The notes: generated by a model not told the origin, from the letters alone. Counted from the stretch's first letter, positions 36,653-45,972 are shown. The stretch is 64,000 nt of DNA from CAYSPG01 sp964432885 (GCA_964432885.1 CAYSPG010000008.1:1-64000); one strand, 5' to 3'. Numbers and translations: made by a program.

Positions 36653-37879
36653 ATGCCAACCAGTTACCCCAAAGAAAAAATAAAAATTTTACTGCTCGAA
36701 GGAATTCACCACAGTGCAATAAATCTTTTCCGTGAAAGTGGATACACGCAAATTGAAACCCACCAGCGTGCTTTAAGTGAAAATGAGTTGATTGATAAAA
36801 TAGCCGATGTTCATATTGTTGGCATACGCTCAAAAACACAGCTTACAAAAAAAGTTATTGAGTGTGCAAACAAACTTATTGCAACAGGCTGTTTTTGCAT
36901 TGGCACCAACCAGGTGGCTATGCAAAGTGCTATCGAAAACGGTGTGGCTGTTTTTAATTCTCCATTTTCAAACACGCGCTCGGTTGCCGAACTTGTAATT
37001 GCAAACTGCATTATGCTGTTGCGCAGAATTCCAGAAAAAAATACAGCAGCGCATAAAGGCATTTGGTTAAAAGACAGTGCAAATTGTTTTGAGGTGCGAG
37101 GAAAAACGCTGGGCATTATCGGCTATGGCCATATTGGCTCACAAGTTTCGGTAATGGCCGAAAGTTTAGGTATGCACGTACTGTTTTATGATGCCGAACC
37201 AAAATTGAGTTTAGGAAATGCCTCTGCATCAAAATCATTAGATGATGTATTAAAAAAAGCAGATGTAATTACCTTGCATGTGCCGGGCAATGCTTCAACC
37301 AAAAATATGATTAACGCTGCGCGCATAGCTAAAATGAAAAAAGGTGCTGTTTTAATTAACCTTAGCCGTGGCGATGTAATGGATGTGGGTGAAGTGGCCA
37401 CTGCGCTAAAAAAAAATCACCTTGCCGGTTTGGCTGCTGATGTTTTTCCTGACGAGCCTGAAAGCAGCAAGCAGAAATTTAAATCGGTGTTGCAGCACAT
37501 TCCAAATGTAATTTTAACACCCCACATTGGTGGCAGCACTACGGAGGCTCAGGCAAACATTGGCGTGGATGTGGCTACAAAACTTATTCAGTTTTTAAAT
37601 TCAGGAACTAGTGTCGGTTCATTAAGTATTCCGCCACTTAATTTGCCAGTGCAGCATAATGCGCATCGCATATTACATATACATAAAAATGTGCCGGGCG
37701 TTTTGGGCGAGATTAACAGTATTATGTCATCAAACAAAGTAAACATCCTTGGCCAGTATTTACAAACCAATACTCAAATTGGGTATGTGGTTATTGATAT
37801 TGATAAAAAAACTCCGGCTGATGTAATTCATCATCTTAAAAATGTAAAGCATACAATAAGGGTGCGAAGTGTATATTAA
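36653..37879 (+). CDS. serA: D-3-phosphoglycerate dehydrogenase
   Basis: A 408-residue enzyme of the first step of serine synthesis. It has the D-2-hydroxyacid dehydrogenase substrate domain, the Rossmann motif GIIGYGHIGSQ, the conserved NLSRGDVMDV segment with the catalytic Arg, the DVFPDEPE Glu motif and the HIGGSTTEAQ catalytic His. The C-terminal 75 residues (HKNVPGVLGEINSIM...) form an ACT domain, so serine feedback inhibition is likely by family. It is divergent from the sugar-nucleotide operon. Confidence 0.94.
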   Translation: MPTSYPKEKIKILLLEGIHHSAINLFRESGYTQIETHQRALSENELIDKIADVHIVGIRSKTQLTKKVIECANKLIATGCFCIGTNQVAMQSAIENGVAVFNSPFSNTRSVAELVIANCIMLLRRIPEKNTAAHKGIWLKDSANCFEVRGKTLGIIGYGHIGSQVSVMAESLGMHVLFYDAEPKLSLGNASASKSLDDVLKKADVITLHVPGNASTKNMINAARIAKMKKGAVLINLSRGDVMDVGEVATALKKNHLAGLAADVFPDEPESSKQKFKSVLQHIPNVILTPHIGGSTTEAQANIGVDVATKLIQFLNSGTSVGSLSIPPLNLPVQHNAHRILHIHKNVPGVLGEINSIMSSNKVNILGQYLQTNTQIGYVVIDIDKKTPADVIHHLKNVKHTIRVRSVY

Positions 37880-37928
37880 ATTGTTTTTATTTTTTGCCTG
37901 TAGGATTTCTGTATATGATTAAGCGTTT

Positions 37929-37936
37929 TACTTTTG
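37929..37936 (+). promoter_or_regulatory. -7 box for the THX gene
   Basis: TACTTTTG matches TAnnTTTG and lies 26 bp before the THX ATG at 37963. No ideal -33 element. Confidence 0.5.
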
Positions 37937-37962
37937 CAACATCAAAACAATAAACTAATAAC

Positions 37963-38070
37963 ATGGGAAAAGGCGACAAAAAATCAAAAAAAGGAAAAGT
38001 AGCTATTGGCTCGTTTGGTAAACGCAGAAAAGCGCGTAAACCAAAAGCTAAGGCGGCAGCAAAAAAGTAA
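37963..38070 (+). CDS. 30S ribosomal protein THX
   Basis: A 35-residue basic protein, MGKGDKKSKKGKVAIGSFGK followed by RRKARKPKAK. The MGKGD...KGK...GSFGK pattern is that of THX, a small 30S head protein known from Thermus and common in Bacteroidota. A strong terminator follows 22 bp after the stop, and a -7 box precedes it, so it is a monocistronic unit. Confidence 0.88.
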   Translation: MGKGDKKSKKGKVAIGSFGKRRKARKPKAKAAAKK

Positions 38071-38092
38071 CCAAACGTTACTTAAACTTTTA

Positions 38093-38130
38093 AAACCTGT
38101 AAGCACGTTAAATTGCTTACAGGTTTTTTT
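38093..38130 (+). terminator. Rho-independent terminator after THX
   Basis: A perfect 13-bp stem, aaacctgtaagca (38093-38105) and its complement (38114-38126), with an 8-base loop, runs into a T tract. Confidence 0.92.
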
Positions 38131-38213
38131 GTAATCTTTTTACAGGTTTTTGCCAAACTGCATATTTCATTTTCGCGTAAACAATAAATCAATAGTGGTT
38201 TAGTTTTTACTAT

Positions 38214-39632
38214 ATGCATAAAATAACTTGGTTGGCACTTGGTTTGGCGGGGCTTTTTAGCTCGCAGATAAAAGCCCAGGAAATGTGGGGTATAGCAAAC
38301 AGCAATTTTGCGGGCAACATGGGTGTGGAATTAAATCCGGCCTCAATAGCCTTTATGCCTTACGACTATGAAATAAATATTATAAGTGGCGATATCTTTT
38401 TTTGGAACGATTACCTGTACATGAAGCCGGGTAGTTTTCCCATTGGCCGCATTATGAAAGGCGAAACCAAACAAGGCAACTGGAGCGACCACTACGATAA
38501 CAAAGACAAAAACGCGTATGGCAACTTGCTGCTAAAAGGCCCAGCCATAGTTTACCGAAACGGAAAAACCGCCTATGGTGCCCACATGAGCATAAGGGGT
38601 ATATTTAGTGCACGTGATGTAAACACACATCTTGCAAAATTTTTATTTGAAGGTTCTGACTACTCACCACAATGGAAAACCGACTACAACACCACACCGT
38701 ATCGTGCAGCGGGTTTGGCATTTGGCGAAATTGGAATTACCCTATCGCAACAAATTTCAAAAAGCAAGCTAGCAGCCACATCGGCCGGCATTACATTAAA
38801 TTACCTGTATGGCATGGACGGGCTTTATATAAGAAGCAACAACATGCAATACCGGTATGATGATGAAAGCATGTTTTATTTAAACAGCCTTGATGCTGAT
38901 TACGGCCATGCATTGCCTAATGACAAAGCCGGAAACTATATGGCAAGGCGTGGCTCAGGATTTTCAACAACCATGGGTGTGCAATATGTTCAAAATTTAA
39001 ATCCTGCTGCATATCACGCTGGAGCTTCTGAAAAACGAATACGGAAATATTTATATAAAGCAGGTATTACTTTAATAGATTTGGGTTACATCAACTTTAA
39101 CCGGCAAGCCAAGGTTTATACTTACGAAAACGCGAGTGCTGTGTGGCCCGGATTTGATACAACTGATATAAACGGCATTAATCATGCAGGCGAGGTAATA
39201 AGCACTAAGATTTATGATAACCCTACACAAGGATTAACAGGACATAATTTTAAAACCTACTTGCCCACTGCCGCCAGTGCACAAGTGGATGCATGCATAA
39301 CTCCGGTTTTTTATACCAATGTTTCGGTTATTCATCCCATTATGCAATCGGATAAAAGCGTGAGGCGCGAAAAACAAGTTTCGCTTACACCGCGTTATGA
39401 AACCCGTAGGTTTGAAGCTGCCCTTCCCCTATCGGTTTATGAGTACAAAACGTTTCGCTTTGGAATAGCCTTGCGATATGGCATACTTGTAATAGGAACC
39501 GATTACCTAAACTCGCCCCTTGGCATTACCGAGTTTAATGGTGCCGACTTTTACTTTGGTATTAAATACGCAAGCGATAAAAACGGTGGCCGCAGGCGCG
39601 GTGGCAAAAGACAAAACTGCCCGGCATATTAA
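38214..39632 (+). CDS. DUF5723 family outer-membrane-like protein
   Basis: A 472-residue protein with a signal peptide (residues about 1-21, ending IKAQ) and the DUF5723 opening MWGIANSNFAGNMGVELNPAS. The remainder alternates short beta strands with aromatic ends, consistent with a membrane beta-barrel, and ends with a basic, Gly/Arg-rich tail. DUF5723 is Bacteroidota-specific and of unknown role. It stands alone between THX and the GT5-like gene. Confidence 0.85.
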   Translation: MHKITWLALGLAGLFSSQIKAQEMWGIANSNFAGNMGVELNPASIAFMPYDYEINIISGDIFFWNDYLYMKPGSFPIGRIMKGETKQGNWSDHYDNKDKNAYGNLLLKGPAIVYRNGKTAYGAHMSIRGIFSARDVNTHLAKFLFEGSDYSPQWKTDYNTTPYRAAGLAFGEIGITLSQQISKSKLAATSAGITLNYLYGMDGLYIRSNNMQYRYDDESMFYLNSLDADYGHALPNDKAGNYMARRGSGFSTTMGVQYVQNLNPAAYHAGASEKRIRKYLYKAGITLIDLGYINFNRQAKVYTYENASAVWPGFDTTDINGINHAGEVISTKIYDNPTQGLTGHNFKTYLPTAASAQVDACITPVFYTNVSVIHPIMQSDKSVRREKQVSLTPRYETRRFEAALPLSVYEYKTFRFGIALRYGILVIGTDYLNSPLGITEFNGADFYFGIKYASDKNGGRRRGGKRQNCPAY

Positions 39633-39730
39633 GCAACCGGGTGTTTTAATATTTATAAAGCCATTCCTTTAGCCATTTTAACAAGTATACTTAACTTTTA
39701 ACGTCAAAACTAAAGCCTTTTCTTACTGCC

Positions 39731-39765
39731 TTTGTCTGACGAAAGGTTTTTTTTCTATATTTTTG
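39731..39765 (+). promoter_or_regulatory. Promoter for the GT5-DUF4270-glmS run
   Basis: TTTG (39731-39734), a 23-bp spacer and TATTTTTG (39758-39765), matching the Bacteroidota promoter pattern 32 bp before the ATG at 39798. Confidence 0.65.
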
Positions 39766-39797
39766 CAACTCGAATTTAAAATCATAACACACATAGA

Positions 39798-40625
39798 ATG
39801 AAAGTTAAGCCAAAAGTACTTTACGTATCGCAAGAGATTACCCCTTACATTGAAGCAAACCAGTTAAGCACCATAGGCAGGCACCTGCCTCAAGGAACCC
39901 AAGAACGCGGACGTGAAATACGCACCTTTATGCCCCGCTTTGGAGTGGTAAATGAGCGTAGAAACCAGCTGCATGAAGTTATCCGCCTTAGCGGAATGAA
40001 CCTTATAATTAACGACAGCGACCATCCCCTTATAATTAAAGTAGCCAGTATACAGGCAGCACGCATGCAGGTTTATTTTATTGATAATGAAGAATATTTT
40101 CACCGTAAGTTTACTACCCGGGATGCCAAAGGCAAGTTTTTTAAAGATAATGACGATCGCACTATATTCTTTTGTCGCGGGGTTTTAGAAACGGTAAAAA
40201 AACTGGGCTGGGCTCCTGATGTTATCCATTGCCATGGCTGGATGACAAGCCTTATACCCGTGTTTGTAAAAACGGCTTATAAGGAAGACCCTATTTTTCG
40301 CAATTCGCGCATCGTTTATTCATGCTATGATGACGGGTTTACCGAAACACTGAATGAGACTTATACTAAAAAGTTTATGATGGAGGGTATGAACGAGAAA
40401 GATGTGAAGGATTTAAAAAACCCCACTTACGAAGCGATGACCATAGCCGCCATCAATAAATCGGATGCGGTAATAAAGGGGCACGAAAAATTAAATTCGA
40501 AAATAGAAAGTCACATTAAAAAATCGGGTAAAATGGTGTTGGATTACCAGGACCCTGAAAACTACATTGATGCTTACAATGATTTTTATGACGAAGTGAT
40601 GGAAGAAATTCCGGTAGAAGCTTAA
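39798..40625 (+). CDS. Stand-alone GT5 (glycogen/starch synthase) N-terminal domain protein
   Basis: A 275-residue protein matching only the N-terminal half of glycogen synthases: VLYVSQEITPYIE at the start, EIRTFMPRFGVVNER, DNEEYF, and the APDVIHCHGWMTSLIP segment. The C-terminal catalytic half with the KxGGL/ADP-glucose site is absent, and the usual KTGGL near the start is replaced (EANQLSTIG). It is therefore unlikely to be a working synthase by itself. The tail is acidic. It is followed by a DUF4270 lipoprotein and glmS, an arrangement I have met in other Bacteroidota, so it may be a conserved protein with another role. Confidence 0.85.
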   Translation: MKVKPKVLYVSQEITPYIEANQLSTIGRHLPQGTQERGREIRTFMPRFGVVNERRNQLHEVIRLSGMNLIINDSDHPLIIKVASIQAARMQVYFIDNEEYFHRKFTTRDAKGKFFKDNDDRTIFFCRGVLETVKKLGWAPDVIHCHGWMTSLIPVFVKTAYKEDPIFRNSRIVYSCYDDGFTETLNETYTKKFMMEGMNEKDVKDLKNPTYEAMTIAAINKSDAVIKGHEKLNSKIESHIKKSGKMVLDYQDPENYIDAYNDFYDEVMEEIPVEA

Positions 40626-40682
40626 GCAGGATAAGAGTTGACAACGTTTTTTAGTACACTTTACATTAAACCACCTTTAAAA

Positions 40683-41987
40683 ATGCAAAACAGGTTTTTG
40701 TACCTATTTTTATTACCCTTATTTGCCACGCTGGCCTGCAATAAACCCGATACTGTAGGTCTTGAAGTACAGCCCGAAAGCGATGATATTAATTTGGGAT
40801 ATGTTGATACTAGTACGATTGTATTAGAAACAAATAAACAGGATAGCCTAAGAGCTGACGAGAATTTTGCCACGCAAAAAAGCGTTTTGCTTGGGAATAT
40901 GAATGATGATGTGTTTGGCACTACTACTGCATCGCTGTATGCTCAACTTAAACCATCGGGTGGAGTTCCGGTATTTTCTAATTCAAGATTTGACTCGCTG
41001 GTGCTTTGCCTTGCTTACAAAGATTTTTATGGCGATACCACCGTGGAGCAGAAGCTTGAAGTTTATGAGGTAACCGAAACAATGGTAAAGGACAGTAATT
41101 ATTTTTCAAACAAAACTTTTTCTACCGATGCTGCATTGCTTGGCAGTTTAAATTTTTTACCTCAAAAACGTACTGATAGTATTGATATTGGCGGAACCAA
41201 ATATGCCGCACACATACGTATTCCTATAACCAATGCAGCATTTGCCAGCAAGGTTTACGATTATGCCGATAACGATGCCTTTGTTGACAATATTAAAGGT
41301 ATATATATAAAAGCACTTCCGGTTACAGGCAAAGGTGGCATAGTTACCTTTAGCGCTTCATCTGTGGTTTCGGCTATGATTTTATACTTTACCGAAGATA
41401 CTACCGCCTCTAATGAAAAAACGCTAACCGTTACTTGCCCCCTTACTACCGATAATGCTATGGTGAGCAACTTTATCCATGATTATACAACTGCTACCAT
41501 GCCTATAACATTTGATGATGCTTTTGCCGGAGCTGATAAATGTTACCTGCAGGGTATTGCAGGGCCTAAGGTAAAAGTTACCTTTCCGTATTTAAAAAAC
41601 TTTGCTTTGGATGCGCCCGTTGCCATTAATAAAGCTGAACTTGTAATTACAACAGTGCCGGGCAGTAATTCCGAGCTTGCCGTGCTGCCCCGCTTAGGGC
41701 TGGCTGTTATAAATGCTGACGGAACTATTTCAAACCTGCCCGATGTAATACAGGGTACTGCATATTTTGGCGGCAGTTTATACAACAGCAATCAGTACCG
41801 CTTTAATATTGCACATTATGCGCAACAAATATTGTATGATAAACGTACCGATTATGGTCTTTATCTTTTGGCTGCCGGATCGGAACATAGTCAATACCCC
41901 CAACGTACAATTATTGCCGGTCAAAATAATGCCGATGCATCGGTTCGAATAAAGTTACAAATATCATTTACCCGTTTAACCCCTTAA
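40683..41987 (+). CDS. DUF4270 family lipoprotein
   Basis: About 434 residues. The true start is ATG at 40683, giving a lipoprotein signal MQNRFLYLFLLPLFATLAC with the lipobox Cys at about residue 19; the longer frame begins with TTG at 40638 and would bury this signal. The mature part fits DUF4270 (DTVGLEVQPESDDINLGYVD; DSLRADENFATQKSVLLGN), a beta-rich domain of Bacteroidota envelope proteins with no established function. It lies between the GT5-like gene and glmS, 6 bp before glmS. Confidence 0.88.
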   Translation: MQNRFLYLFLLPLFATLACNKPDTVGLEVQPESDDINLGYVDTSTIVLETNKQDSLRADENFATQKSVLLGNMNDDVFGTTTASLYAQLKPSGGVPVFSNSRFDSLVLCLAYKDFYGDTTVEQKLEVYEVTETMVKDSNYFSNKTFSTDAALLGSLNFLPQKRTDSIDIGGTKYAAHIRIPITNAAFASKVYDYADNDAFVDNIKGIYIKALPVTGKGGIVTFSASSVVSAMILYFTEDTTASNEKTLTVTCPLTTDNAMVSNFIHDYTTATMPITFDDAFAGADKCYLQGIAGPKVKVTFPYLKNFALDAPVAINKAELVITTVPGSNSELAVLPRLGLAVINADGTISNLPDVIQGTAYFGGSLYNSNQYRFNIAHYAQQILYDKRTDYGLYLLAAGSEHSQYPQRTIIAGQNNADASVRIKLQISFTRLTP

Positions 41988-41993
41988 TATACC

Positions 41994-43829
41994 ATGTGTG
42001 GAATAGTTGCTTATATAGGTCAGCGCGAAGCGTATCCCATTATTATTAAAGGATTGCAGCGTTTAGAATATCGCGGTTACGACAGTGCCGGTGTTGCATT
42101 GCTTAATGGCGAACTAAATATTTATAAAAAAGCCGGTAAGGTGGCCGACCTATCTGCTTATGTTAAAGATAAAAATGTAAAAGGCAATGTGGGCATGGGG
42201 CACACGCGCTGGGCTACGCATGGCGAGCCTAACGACCGCAACGCACACCCGCATTACAGCGAAACACATAACCTTGCCATCATTCACAATGGTATAATCG
42301 AAAACTATGCTTCGATAAAGCAGGAGTTGATGAATAACGGCCACACATTTAAAAGCGATACCGACACCGAAGTTTTAATTCATCTTATCGAAGAAATTCA
42401 AACACAAACCAAAGTTGCTACCGAAGAAGCTGTGCGTTTGGCACTTGGAGAAGTTATTGGTGCATATGCCATTGTGGTACTAAGTAAAAACGAACCTCAT
42501 AAAATTATTGCTGCTCGTAAAGGTAGCCCTATTGTATTGGGTATTGGTAAAGACGAGTATTTTGTTGCATCCGATGCCACACCCATTGTTGAGTACACCA
42601 AAAATGTAGCTTACCTTAATGATGGAGAAGTAGCAACTGTTGACAATGGCAAACTCACCGTAAAAACCATTGACAACCAAACCAAAATTCCTTTTGTGCA
42701 GCAGCTTGAGCTTAAACTGGAAGCACTTGAAAAAGGCGGCTACGACCATTTTATGCTTAAAGAAATTTATGAGCAACCACGCTCAATTTCTGACAGTATG
42801 CGCGGGCGAATTGATTCAAAAAACGGACGGCTGCGGCTTGGTGGCATTAATGAGTTTGAAAACAAGCTGGTAAATGCCCCTCGCATATTAATTGTTGCCT
42901 GTGGTACATCATGGCATGCGGGACTTGTGGCCGAATATCTTATTGAAGACCTTGCGCGCATACCCGTGGAGGTTGAATATGCCAGTGAGTTTCGTTACCG
43001 CAATCCTATTATTAATGAAAATGATGTTGTAATAGCCATTTCACAAAGTGGCGAAACTGCCGATACGCTTGCCGCTATTGAACTTGCAAAATCAAAAGGC
43101 GCCACCATTTTTGGCGTTTGCAATGTGGTGGGCTCATCCATACCGCGTGCCACACATGCCGGCAGCTATACACATGCCGGGCCTGAGATAGGTGTGGCCT
43201 CTACCAAGGCATTTACTGCACAGGTTACCGTGCTTACTTTACTGGCTTTGCAAATTGCTCAAAAGCGCGGCACCATTAATAACTCCCGTTTTCGTGCCTT
43301 GCTTAGCGAATTGGAAACAATTCCCGCCAAGGTGGAAACGGCACTTAAATCAAATGATAACGTTAAAGAACTTGCCAAACGCTTTAAAGACGCGCGCAAC
43401 TTTTTATACTTAGGCCGCGGGTATGGTTTTCCGGTAGCGCTTGAGGGTGCTTTAAAGCTTAAAGAAATTAGCTACATACATGCCGAGGGTTATCCTGCTG
43501 CGGAAATGAAACATGGCCCCATTGCGCTTATTGACGAAGAGATGCCGGTGGTTGTTATTGCTACCAAAAACTCAAGCTACGAAAAGGTGGTAAGTAACAT
43601 ACAGGAAGTTAAGGCTCGCAAAGGAAAAATTATTGCTATAGTTACCGAAGGTGATGTTGAGGTTAAAAAGATTGCCGATTACGTAATTGAAATTCCCGAA
43701 ACAGACGAAATTCTGGTGCCTCTGGTTAGCGCAGTTCCTTTACAACTTCTTTCTTATCACATTGCCGTTATGCGCGGGTGTAATGTTGACCAACCCCGCA
43801 ACCTTGCTAAAAGCGTTACGGTAGAATAG
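41994..43829 (+). CDS. glmS: Glutamine-fructose-6-phosphate aminotransferase (isomerizing)
   Basis: A 611-residue cytoplasmic enzyme making glucosamine-6-phosphate, the entry to UDP-GlcNAc for peptidoglycan and surface sugars. Cys2 of MCGIVAYIG is the glutaminase nucleophile; GHTRWATHG and HNGIIENY are class II amidotransferase motifs. Two SIS domains follow (CGTSWHAGL, SQSGETADTL; LGRGYGFPVALEGALKLKEI), and the C-terminus PRNLAKSVTVE is intact. It is preceded closely by the DUF4270 gene; no riboswitch/ribozyme leader is visible. A 42-bp minisatellite begins about 80 bp after its stop. Confidence 0.97.
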   Translation: MCGIVAYIGQREAYPIIIKGLQRLEYRGYDSAGVALLNGELNIYKKAGKVADLSAYVKDKNVKGNVGMGHTRWATHGEPNDRNAHPHYSETHNLAIIHNGIIENYASIKQELMNNGHTFKSDTDTEVLIHLIEEIQTQTKVATEEAVRLALGEVIGAYAIVVLSKNEPHKIIAARKGSPIVLGIGKDEYFVASDATPIVEYTKNVAYLNDGEVATVDNGKLTVKTIDNQTKIPFVQQLELKLEALEKGGYDHFMLKEIYEQPRSISDSMRGRIDSKNGRLRLGGINEFENKLVNAPRILIVACGTSWHAGLVAEYLIEDLARIPVEVEYASEFRYRNPIINENDVVIAISQSGETADTLAAIELAKSKGATIFGVCNVVGSSIPRATHAGSYTHAGPEIGVASTKAFTAQVTVLTLLALQIAQKRGTINNSRFRALLSELETIPAKVETALKSNDNVKELAKRFKDARNFLYLGRGYGFPVALEGALKLKEISYIHAEGYPAAEMKHGPIALIDEEMPVVVIATKNSSYEKVVSNIQEVKARKGKIIAIVTEGDVEVKKIADYVIEIPETDEILVPLVSAVPLQLLSYHIAVMRGCNVDQPRNLAKSVTVE

Positions 43830-43881
43830 TTCCCCTATTGTTTTTCTGTTTTAATAAATCAGGCTTTTAAGTCTGCCGGGT

Positions 43882-44514
43882 TTGCTTTTGCTGTTACCAG
43901 GCATGGGGGTAATGCCGTTGATTGGTTGTCTGTTACCGTTGTTTAACCATCTGATGCCGTTGATTGGTTGTCTGATACCGTTGTTTAACCATCTGATGCC
44001 GTTGATTGGTTGTCTGATACCGTTGTTTAACCATCTGATGCCGTTGATTGATTGTCTGATACCGTTGTTTAACCATCTGATACCGTTGATTGGTTGTCTG
44101 ATACCGTTGTTTAACCATCTGATGCCGTTGATTGGTTGTCTGATACCGTTGTTTAACCATCTGATGCTGTTGATTGGTTGTCTGTTACCATTGTTTAACC
44201 ATCTGATGCTGTTGATTGGTTGTCTGTTACCGTTGTTTAACCATCTGATGCCGTTGATTGGTTGTCTGTTACCGTTGTTTAACCATCTGATGCCGTTGAT
44301 TGGTTATCTGTTACCGTTTATTAGCCAACTCATACCGATGATTAGTTTTCTGTTACCGTTTATTAGCCAACTGATACCGATGAATGGTTACCTGTTACTG
44401 TTTATTAGCCATCTGATGCTGATGATTAGTTTTCTGTTACCGTTTATTAACCAACTAATTCCGATGATTGATTGTCTGATACCGTTTATTAACCATCTGA
44501 TGCCGTTGATTTAA
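43882..44514 (+). CDS. Doubtful frame across a minisatellite, hydrophobic heptad repeat
   Basis: An open frame of 210 codons opening 52 bp after glmS on the same strand. The translation is a hydrophobic seven-residue repeat, alternating MPLIGCL and IPLFNHL, ending in FLLPFIS/QLIPMIS variants. A 21-bp period keeps any stop-free frame open, and the minus strand is open too, so openness alone is weak evidence. Variants keep hydrophobic residues in the same heptad positions, which is at least compatible with coding. Treat as a repeat unless expression is shown. Confidence 0.25.
   Translation: MLLLLPGMGVMPLIGCLLPLFNHLMPLIGCLIPLFNHLMPLIGCLIPLFNHLMPLIDCLIPLFNHLIPLIGCLIPLFNHLMPLIGCLIPLFNHLMLLIGCLLPLFNHLMLLIGCLLPLFNHLMPLIGCLLPLFNHLMPLIGYLLPFISQLIPMISFLLPFISQLIPMNGYLLLFISHLMLMISFLLPFINQLIPMIDCLIPFINHLMPLI
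43910..44511. repeat. 42-bp minisatellite downstream of glmS (two diverged 21-bp halves)
   Basis: About 28 half-units of 21 bp in alternating types, ttgattggttgtctgatacc-like and ttgtttaaccatctgatgcc-like, giving about 14 units of 42 bp. The first two thirds are nearly homogeneous; from about 44300 the units diverge (tttattagccaactgat-type). No spacers. Confidence 0.95.
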
Positions 44515-44681
44515 TGGGAAATGACATTGTTTCTACCTCTAACTGCATTTCTTTTACAGAAGACATTATTTCTTTAACAGGAGATTGCATTTCATCAATG
44601 GCTAACGTTATTTCTTACGTGCAAAAGCATCAGCCGTTTTATTTTACTACACAGCAACTCAATTATTATCATCAAAAATAA
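44514..44681 (+). CDS. Possible 55-residue ORF with a second seven-residue periodicity
   Basis: ATG at 44514 shares its A with the TAA of the preceding minisatellite frame (TAATG). The translation contains five consecutive seven-residue units, DIVSTSN, CISFTED, IISLTGD, CISSMAN and VISYVQK, then an aromatic, Gln-rich tail. The DNA is periodic at 21 bp from about 44524 to 44628. No family is recognised; whether it is translated is unknown. Confidence 0.3.
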   Translation: MGNDIVSTSNCISFTEDIISLTGDCISSMANVISYVQKHQPFYFTTQQLNYYHQK

Positions 44682-44811
44682 AACAGGTAACAATTAAAAT
44701 CCAAAAAATGCCATAAGGCAATGGATATAATAATGCAGGTGTTAAAAAAATAAATAAAGAAATTGGAGCCAAACAGGCGGGCAATGGCGCTAACCAATTA
44801 CCCAAAAAATT
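44682..44811. other. Short AT-rich gap
   Basis: Between the repeat region and the end of thiL. No hairpin, promoter or short gene was seen. Confidence 0.4.
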
Positions 44812-45858
44812 TTAACCCTCGCGCAGCGCATCCCAACCCTGAGCCTTAAGCGCATGGCGGTTATCCGACTTGTCAATCATAAAATAGCCCTCGTCCTTAG
44901 AAGTAATGTGCCCAATGATTGAAACATCAGCCCGCTCGCGTATTTTTTCGTAATCGGCTACGGGTATGGTAAACAGCAACTCGTAATCTTCGCCACCGCT
45001 AAGGGCGCACACCGTTGGGTCAAGGTTAAATTCCATTGCCAAATCAAACGCTTTTTGGTCAATAGGAAACTTACTTTCATAAATAATGCAGCCTTTGTTT
45101 GACTGTGTGCAAATATGCATCAACTCCGAAGCAAGACCATCGCTAATATCAATCATACTGGTAGGCTTAACACCGGCAGTATTTAAAATTTCGTTCAGAT
45201 CTTTGCGCGCTTCGGGCTTAAGCTGCCGCTCAAGCAAATAATCGTTACCCGAAAAATCGGGTTGCATTTTTGGATTTTGTAAAAACACCTGCTTTTCGCG
45301 ATTTAAAAGTTGCAAACCCAAATAAGCCGCGCCCAAATCACCGGTAACGCAAATCAAATCATTTTCATTAGCACCATTTCTGTAAACAACATCTTGTTTT
45401 TTTGCAGCACCAATGGCCGTAACCGAAATTACCAAACCGCTTTTGCTCGAAGTGGTATCGCCTCCTACCAAATCCACACCATACATCTTACAAGCCAAAT
45501 TAATTCCCGAATAAAGCTCCTCAACAGCCTCCAGCGAAAACCGGTTACTCAATCCAATCGAAACCGTAATTTGTTTAGGCACCGCATTCATGGCATACAC
45601 ATCACTCAAATTTACAACCACAGCCTTATACCCCAAATGCTTTAGCGGATGAAAGGTTAAATCAAAATGCACACCTTCCAAAAGCATATCAGTGGTAACA
45701 ACAGTTACGCTTTCGCCATTATCTATAATTGCTGCATCATCACCAATGCCTTTAATGGTTTCGGGGTTTTTAATTTCTACGGCTTTCGCCAGATGATTAA
45801 TTAAACCAAACTCGCCCATCGAACCCAGTTCGGTACGGTTTTCTGCGTTTTCAAACAT
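44812..45858 (-). CDS. thiL: Thiamine-monophosphate kinase
   Basis: A 348-residue ATP-dependent kinase making thiamine pyrophosphate from thiamine monophosphate, in the cytoplasm. The GIGDDAAII motif near residue 40, VVTTDMLLEGVHFDL, VGGDTTSSK, DISDGLASELMHI and the C-terminal GGEDYELLF motif are those of the ThiL/PurM-like fold. A TAACTTTG box lies 23-31 bp upstream on its strand. It is divergent from the SUF cluster. Confidence 0.95.
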   Translation of the reverse strand: MFENAENRTELGSMGEFGLINHLAKAVEIKNPETIKGIGDDAAIIDNGESVTVVTTDMLLEGVHFDLTFHPLKHLGYKAVVVNLSDVYAMNAVPKQITVSIGLSNRFSLEAVEELYSGINLACKMYGVDLVGGDTTSSKSGLVISVTAIGAAKKQDVVYRNGANENDLICVTGDLGAAYLGLQLLNREKQVFLQNPKMQPDFSGNDYLLERQLKPEARKDLNEILNTAGVKPTSMIDISDGLASELMHICTQSNKGCIIYESKFPIDQKAFDLAMEFNLDPTVCALSGGEDYELLFTIPVADYEKIRERADVSIIGHITSKDEGYFMIDKSDNRHALKAQGWDALREG

Positions 45859-45881
45859 GTAAACTCAATTTAAAATGCGGC

Positions 45882-45889
45882 CAAAGTTA
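45882..45889 (-). promoter_or_regulatory. -7 box for thiL
   Basis: CAAAGTTA on the plus strand reads TAACTTTG on the minus strand, an exact TAnnTTTG match 23 bp before the thiL ATG. Confidence 0.55.
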
Positions 45890-45972
45890 CCTAATATCCT
45901 AATGGCCTAAATAAAAGGCTTACGCCAAACTTTTGCACCCACATTATGTTTTAAAGGCACCATAAAAAGATG

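Noticed and set aside
43910..44511. CRISPR array
   Set aside because: The repeats are contiguous 42-bp units without unique spacers, and no cas gene is present.
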